Of a stretch of 8,778 bases of DNA, positions 5,752 to 8,778 are shown piece by piece. A program made the translations under genes and the position numbers. The notes beneath the pieces were generated by a model. The model saw nothing but the letters and a program-made list of their open reading frames with translations, made no database searches and was not told the origin of the DNA. How positions within the stretch are numbered: position 1 is the stretch's first letter; each line of letters begins with the position of its first letter. The stretch is from Oscillospiraceae bacterium (GTDB lineage Bacteria; Bacillota_A; Clostridia; Oscillospirales; Oscillospiraceae): the NCBI GenBank assembly GCA_017537045.1, contig JAFYLN010000077.1, forward strand, positions 1 to 8,778, read 5' to 3'.

Positions 5752-5786
5752 TTTTGAAGAAATCTTGCAAAATGGAGGTATTTAAG

Positions 5787-7127
5787 ATGCTTTTGGAATT
5801 TCGCTTTGAAAACTACAAGTCCTTTCTTGAAGAAAGCAGCCTGTCAATGGTTGCCGCTCCAAAGCAGAAGGGTCTTGATTATAGCCTGATCACTGCCAAA
5901 AACAAAGGCAAGGAGATCAAAGGCCTATGCTCTTCAGTCATTTACGGTTCCAATGCTGCCGGTAAAACCACAGTCGTGGGTGCATTGGATACGTTCCGTT
6001 CCATTATTCTGCGTGGTAACATTCGTGATTCGGAAGACAGTGGCTCTCCCAACCATGCAGCATCCAATTTGTCTTTAATCCCCAATAACAATACGACTCT
6101 CGCTACACCCGTGAAATTCTTCATCGATTTTATGGTAGACAAGCTGCGGGTCCAGTATGGTCTTGAAATGGATCTGGGAGAGTTTCTTGACACTAAGTAT
6201 AAGCGAAAGATTCTTTCCGAGACACTGACAGTCAACGATCACATGATTTTCGAGCGCATACACCATAGTGATACTTCTGTCTCTTTGAAAGTGGAACCCA
6301 GCAAAGATGTTGCTGCCATGTTCTCCAAGAATTCCAAAGCCGATAACGCAAGTTTCGTTATGATCGCGATCGATGGATTGGATCGTGAAGAACTATTCCT
6401 GACAGGTGGTTTTAAGCATCTGTTCTCGCAGCCACTGACTAAGCTTATCATTGACTGGATCACAAATCAGTTAATTGTCCTATACCGTGCAGATGCCGCG
6501 CATCTGGAACGCCGTATTGCAAACCCCAAAGAGAATTCCATCTATGTCTCTGAGACACTGAACAATGCAATCAACCTCTTTGGCGTCAATGCAAATCCCG
6601 TTGGCTATCGAATGGACAGCGACTCTGAAGCCAAACTTGTATCTCTGATTGATTTTAAGAATAATCAATCGATTGCTCTGCCTGCTGATATCTATGAGTC
6701 TTTCGGTACGATTCGCTTCATCAATCTCTTCCCTCTGGTCATTCGCGCACTGCAGACCGGAGCTACCTTAGTTGTGGATGAGTTTGATGCATCCATCCAT
6801 CCCATTGCACTCATGAACATTTTGAATCTGTTCCACAACGATGAGATTAATGTTAAGCATGCCCAGCTGATCTTCAATACCCATAACCCCATCTTCCTTA
6901 ACTCAAATCTGCTTCGCCGGGATGAGATCAAGTTCGTAGAGCGTGATCCGGACGATCACACCAGCACCTTGTTTGCTCTGTCCGACTTCGGAACTGCCGG
7001 TGAAAACGGTGTGCGGAAAAATGATGATTACCTCAAGAACTATCTTGCAAACCAGTATGGTGGAATTGCGGATGTTGACTTCTCCCCTGTCTTTGAGAAA
7101 CTCAATGCAGCTGGAAATGGGGTGTGA
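5787..7127 (+). CDS. AAA/ABC-type ATPase, AbiLi-like component of an abortive-infection pair
   Basis: ATPase of 446 residues from the AAA_15/AAA_21 group, related to OLD/SMC-like ATPases of phage defence. It opens with the group signature LLEFRFENYKSF. Walker A is GSNAAGKT (54-61), the ABC-like signature is ESFGT (304-308), Walker B is TLVVDEFD (327-334) with D331/E332, and the switch histidine is in FNTHNP (363-368). The region between 80 and 300 is the variable insertion. GGAGG lies 8 bases before this ATG. A longer frame starts at 5637 but would span the promoter. The RloB gene overlaps its stop, the arrangement known for AbiL (AbiLi plus AbiLii) systems, so an ATP-driven sensor controlling the RloB effector is inferred. 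Confidence 0.88.
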   Translation: MLLEFRFENYKSFLEESSLSMVAAPKQKGLDYSLITAKNKGKEIKGLCSSVIYGSNAAGKTTVVGALDTFRSIILRGNIRDSEDSGSPNHAASNLSLIPNNNTTLATPVKFFIDFMVDKLRVQYGLEMDLGEFLDTKYKRKILSETLTVNDHMIFERIHHSDTSVSLKVEPSKDVAAMFSKNSKADNASFVMIAIDGLDREELFLTGGFKHLFSQPLTKLIIDWITNQLIVLYRADAAHLERRIANPKENSIYVSETLNNAINLFGVNANPVGYRMDSDSEAKLVSLIDFKNNQSIALPADIYESFGTIRFINLFPLVIRALQTGATLVVDEFDASIHPIALMNILNLFHNDEINVKHAQLIFNTHNPIFLNSNLLRRDEIKFVERDPDDHTSTLFALSDFGTAGENGVRKNDDYLKNYLANQYGGIADVDFSPVFEKLNAAGNGV

Positions 7128-7129
7128 TT

Positions 7130-7801
7130 ATGGCTAGAAACATAACACCCAGAAAGCAAACATTAACTTATTACTTCAGCGTCGAAGGTGAAACCGAAAA
7201 ATGGTATCTTGATTGGCTGGAGGAACAGATTAATTTACAGGATGAAGCGAAGTTCAAAGTAAAGATTAAGGCTGAAGTTCAAAAAGACCCTGTATCCTAT
7301 GCCAAGAAACTGACTGTCCAAAGAAGAACCATCGTATGGCACCTATCCGACATTGAGGGCAGCACCCAAACGCATATTCAGTCTATTGAAAATACGCTGG
7401 GCCGACTCAAAGACGCCAAGAACCTGGGTAAAGCCATCACCTACAATTGGGGCTACAGCAATTTGAGTTTCGACCTCTGGATGATTCTGCACAAGCAAAA
7501 CTGTAATGCAGAGCAGACCGATGTAGGAAGATATCTCAACCACATCAACCGATCTTTCGGTGAGCAATTCGAGAGCATGAAAGAATACAAAGAAGAGGAC
7601 AATTTCAAGCATTGCCTTAGAAAGCTCTCTTTGCCGGAAGTTCTTTCTGCTATCGATAGAGCGAGAACCATCATGCAGCGAAATGAAAGAGATGGCTATC
7701 CACTGACTCAGTTCAAGGGATATAAATACTACATTCACAATCCCTCACTTGTTTTGTGGCAGCCCGTCGCTCAAATTCTTAGCGATTGCGGTCTTCTCTA
7801 A
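7130..7801 (+). CDS. RloB/AbiLii-family protein, probable nuclease-like effector
   Basis: Protein of 223 residues with the RloB layout. FSVEGETE at 16-23 resembles the first acidic motif of Toprim folds (E19), LSDIE at 72-76 is the likely second acidic site (D74/E76), and NLSFDLWMILH at 111-121 is the RloB hallmark (usually SFELWLLLH). A DExxD-free helical C-terminus follows. RloB proteins occur with AAA ATPases in AbiL and next to restriction systems; a Toprim-like nuclease role is inferred. The ATG at 7130 is preferred, but a GTG at 7124, overlapping the ATPase stop as GTGA, is also possible and adds two residues. Either way translation is coupled to the ATPase. A hairpin follows 17 bases after the stop. 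Confidence 0.85.
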   Translation: MARNITPRKQTLTYYFSVEGETEKWYLDWLEEQINLQDEAKFKVKIKAEVQKDPVSYAKKLTVQRRTIVWHLSDIEGSTQTHIQSIENTLGRLKDAKNLGKAITYNWGYSNLSFDLWMILHKQNCNAEQTDVGRYLNHINRSFGEQFESMKEYKEEDNFKHCLRKLSLPEVLSAIDRARTIMQRNERDGYPLTQFKGYKYYIHNPSLVLWQPVAQILSDCGLL

Positions 7802-7817
7802 ATCACAAAAAGCACCT

Positions 7818-7850
7818 AAGCGGTACCAGGCAAAAACTGGTACCGCTTTT
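7818..7850. terminator. Shared hairpin terminator between convergent genes
   Basis: A perfect 12-bp stem, AAGCGGTACCAG (7818-7829) with 7837-7848, has a 7-nt loop. The plus-strand side ends in only four Ts, so the U-tract is weak. On the minus strand a TTTTT run follows about 7 bases after the stem. It lies between the RloB gene and the convergent sigma4/alpha-CTD gene and probably serves both. Confidence 0.72.
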
Positions 7851-7858
7851 CATGTTGG

Positions 7859-8419
7859 CTACTCATAATCGGAACGTAACGATAGACCTTTATCCTTCAG
7901 TTTTGTTTCGACCTCAGCAATTGTTTTTATGCCCATATTTCTGACTTTCAGTAAATCAAATCTCGATAGTGCAGTCAGTTCTTCTAAGCTTCTCACATTG
8001 GCTCGTTTAAGACAGTTGAATGCTTTCACACTCAAATCCAACTCTTCAATGGATTGCTGGATAATGGGAATCTCCTTCGGTGGCTCTTTCTGTCGTCTCT
8101 CTACTTCTGCCAGACCGTATTTAATATACTTCAACCGTGAAGGATGTCTGATTTTTCGAATTGCCTTCTCGCTGATTTGCCGGCATCTTTCACCCTGAAT
8201 ACCATATCGCTGACCAATAAAGCGCATAGGTATATGATCCCGGAAAAATGAGTATAGGATATAGATTTCCCGCTCAGTCAGTGTTTCCTCCAGGACACAC
8301 TTTAAGGATGCATCAAAGTCAGGAGGAATCTGATTTTTCCACTCATCGTAACCGTCCTTGAAAATACGCCGGAGAAGGTTCTCCGGCCACGGAAGTTTAT
8401 GGATAGCTTGAGTGGTCAT
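7859..8419 (-). CDS. Sigma-70 region 4 fused to an RNA polymerase alpha-CTD-like domain
   Basis: Protein of 186 residues joining two RNA polymerase-derived DNA-binding modules. Residues about 44-97 match sigma-70 region 4: LTEREIYILYSFF, then the helix-turn-helix RFIGQRYGIQGERCRQISEKAIRKIRHPSR, whose last part is very close to the -35 recognition helix of housekeeping sigma factors. Residues about 122-182 match alpha-CTD: SIEELDLSVKAFNCLKRANVRS, then KVRNMGIKTIAEV and KGLSL. The key DNA-contact arginine of alpha-CTD (R265 in E. coli) is lysine here (K132), while the neighbouring asparagine is kept (N135). No sigma region 2 is present, so it cannot open promoters as a full sigma factor. A regulator acting on -35/UP elements or on polymerase is inferred. 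GGAGG precedes the ATG, which overlaps the upstream stop as ATGA. Confidence 0.85.
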   Translation of the reverse strand: MTTQAIHKLPWPENLLRRIFKDGYDEWKNQIPPDFDASLKCVLEETLTEREIYILYSFFRDHIPMRFIGQRYGIQGERCRQISEKAIRKIRHPSRLKYIKYGLAEVERRQKEPPKEIPIIQQSIEELDLSVKAFNCLKRANVRSLEELTALSRFDLLKVRNMGIKTIAEVETKLKDKGLSLRSDYE

Positions 8420-8778
8420 GCATTACCTCCCAAATCATTCACAACTTCTCTGGTGCTGATCTCTGTAATGTCATTCGTTACCAATTCTATCAGAAGTTCC
8501 TTGATATACGCGCTCTGCTTCTTGCGAATATCCTTAAACGCAGTCTTACCAATACTATTCATTGCCAGAAGATCCTTATCCTGCAACTGTACCAGATCTG
8601 CCATGGATTCTACTTTGTTTCTGCGTAGGCCATTGTTTACCCTAACAGAAAGCCGCAGATCTTCGATTGGAATACCATTCAGCCTCTCCAATAGACTTTT
8701 GGGTACATTCATTTCGCCTGTTTCTTCGTCGATATCTTCCCAGCGCTCTTCAATCCCCCGGTTAAATCCATCCTGGAA
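8416..8778 (-). CDS. Alpha-CTD-like protein, N-terminus beyond the window (partial)
   Basis: The last 120 residues are visible. An ATG at 8712 would give a 98-residue protein, but the frame stays open to the right edge with protein-like sequence (FNRGIEERWEDIDEETGE), and no ribosome binding site precedes that ATG, so the real start is probably outside. The segment IPIEDLRLSVRVNNGLRRN, followed by MADLVQLQDKDLLAMNSIGKTAF, resembles alpha-CTD. The DNA-contact arginine is retained (SVRVNN), but the second contact patch is altered (SIGKTAF in place of NLGKKSL). The stop overlaps the ATG of the sigma4/alpha-CTD gene (ATGA), so the two are translated together and may act as a pair. Confidence 0.72.
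   Translation of the reverse strand, partial: FQDGFNRGIEERWEDIDEETGEMNVPKSLLERLNGIPIEDLRLSVRVNNGLRRNKVESMADLVQLQDKDLLAMNSIGKTAFKDIRKKQSAYIKELLIELVTNDITEISTREVVNDLGGNA

Larger units (their letters stand above)
5687..5774 (+). repeat. Cluster of TTGCAA boxes around the ATPase-gene promoter
   Basis: TTGCAA occurs at 5690-5695 (inside the perfect 12-bp palindrome ATTTTGCAAAAT, 5687-5698), 5726-5731 (in the promoter spacer) and 5765-5770 (just before the ribosome binding site). The first and third copies share ten bases, TTGCAAAATG. Spacing is 36 and 39 bp. A partial fourth copy, ATTTTGCA, is at 5677-5684. The even spacing and placement suggest operator sites, though the protein that would bind is unknown. 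Confidence 0.45.

Noticed and set aside
5637..5786. 50-codon N-terminal extension of the ATPase
   Set aside because: It contains the consensus promoter; the GGAGG before the ATG at 5787 and the family-typical start LLEFRFENYKSF fix the shorter form.
1..8778. CRISPR array, insertion sequence or transposase
   Set aside because: No regularly spaced repeat array, terminal inverted repeats or transposase-like protein was seen.

Overview
The window looks like accessory DNA from a moderate-GC Firmicute, most likely class Clostridia and plausibly Lachnospiraceae. The reasons are consensus sigma-A promoters with 17-bp spacers, strong AAGGAG/GGAGG ribosome binding sites, intrinsic terminators with U-tracts, and the families present: Phd/ParE toxin-antitoxin, a DUF2325 protein, an AbiL-like ATPase/RloB pair, and a sigma-region-4/alpha-CTD fusion. 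No ribosomal, housekeeping or central-metabolism gene is visible. The genes form short blocks in alternating directions, each closed by its own terminator, as is typical of an integrated element or defence/mobility island. No integrase, transposase or relaxase was recognised, so the kind of element is unknown.

Layout. (1) Positions 1-102 hold the tail of an unrecognised plus-strand gene. (2) Positions 107-1330 are a minus-strand operon: a perfect-consensus promoter, a Phd/YefM-type antitoxin, a ParE/RelE-type toxin with a GTG start, and a YgjP-type (DUF45) zinc metallopeptidase, closed by a hairpin. (3) Divergent from it, 1371-2675 encodes a Y-family DNA polymerase. The two units share a control region with two direct repeats. 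(4) Positions 2676-3120 have no recognised protein gene but hold a strong extended -10 promoter, a small ORF with a good ribosome binding site, a segment resembling the 3' end of a tRNA or tmRNA, possible pseudoknot pairing, and a terminator. (5) Positions 3139-5483 are a minus-strand single-gene unit for a 737-residue protein with a C-terminal DUF2325 domain; its promoter and terminator are both visible. (6) Positions 5687-7850 carry a two-gene plus-strand operon, an AAA/ABC-type ATPase followed by an RloB-family protein, resembling AbiL abortive-infection (anti-phage) systems. Its promoter is embedded in an inverted repeat and several TTGCAA boxes. (7) Positions 7859-8778 (minus) carry two translationally coupled genes for alpha-CTD-like proteins, one also carrying a sigma-70 region 4 helix-turn-helix. 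The upstream gene runs off the right edge.

Taken together, this is a stress, defence and gene-transfer cassette. It combines a toxin-antitoxin unit with a linked peptidase, a translesion polymerase, a probable abortive-infection pair, and a small operon that may retarget host RNA polymerase. The two least explained objects are the compact transcription unit at 2740-3114 and the sigma4/alpha-CTD operon.
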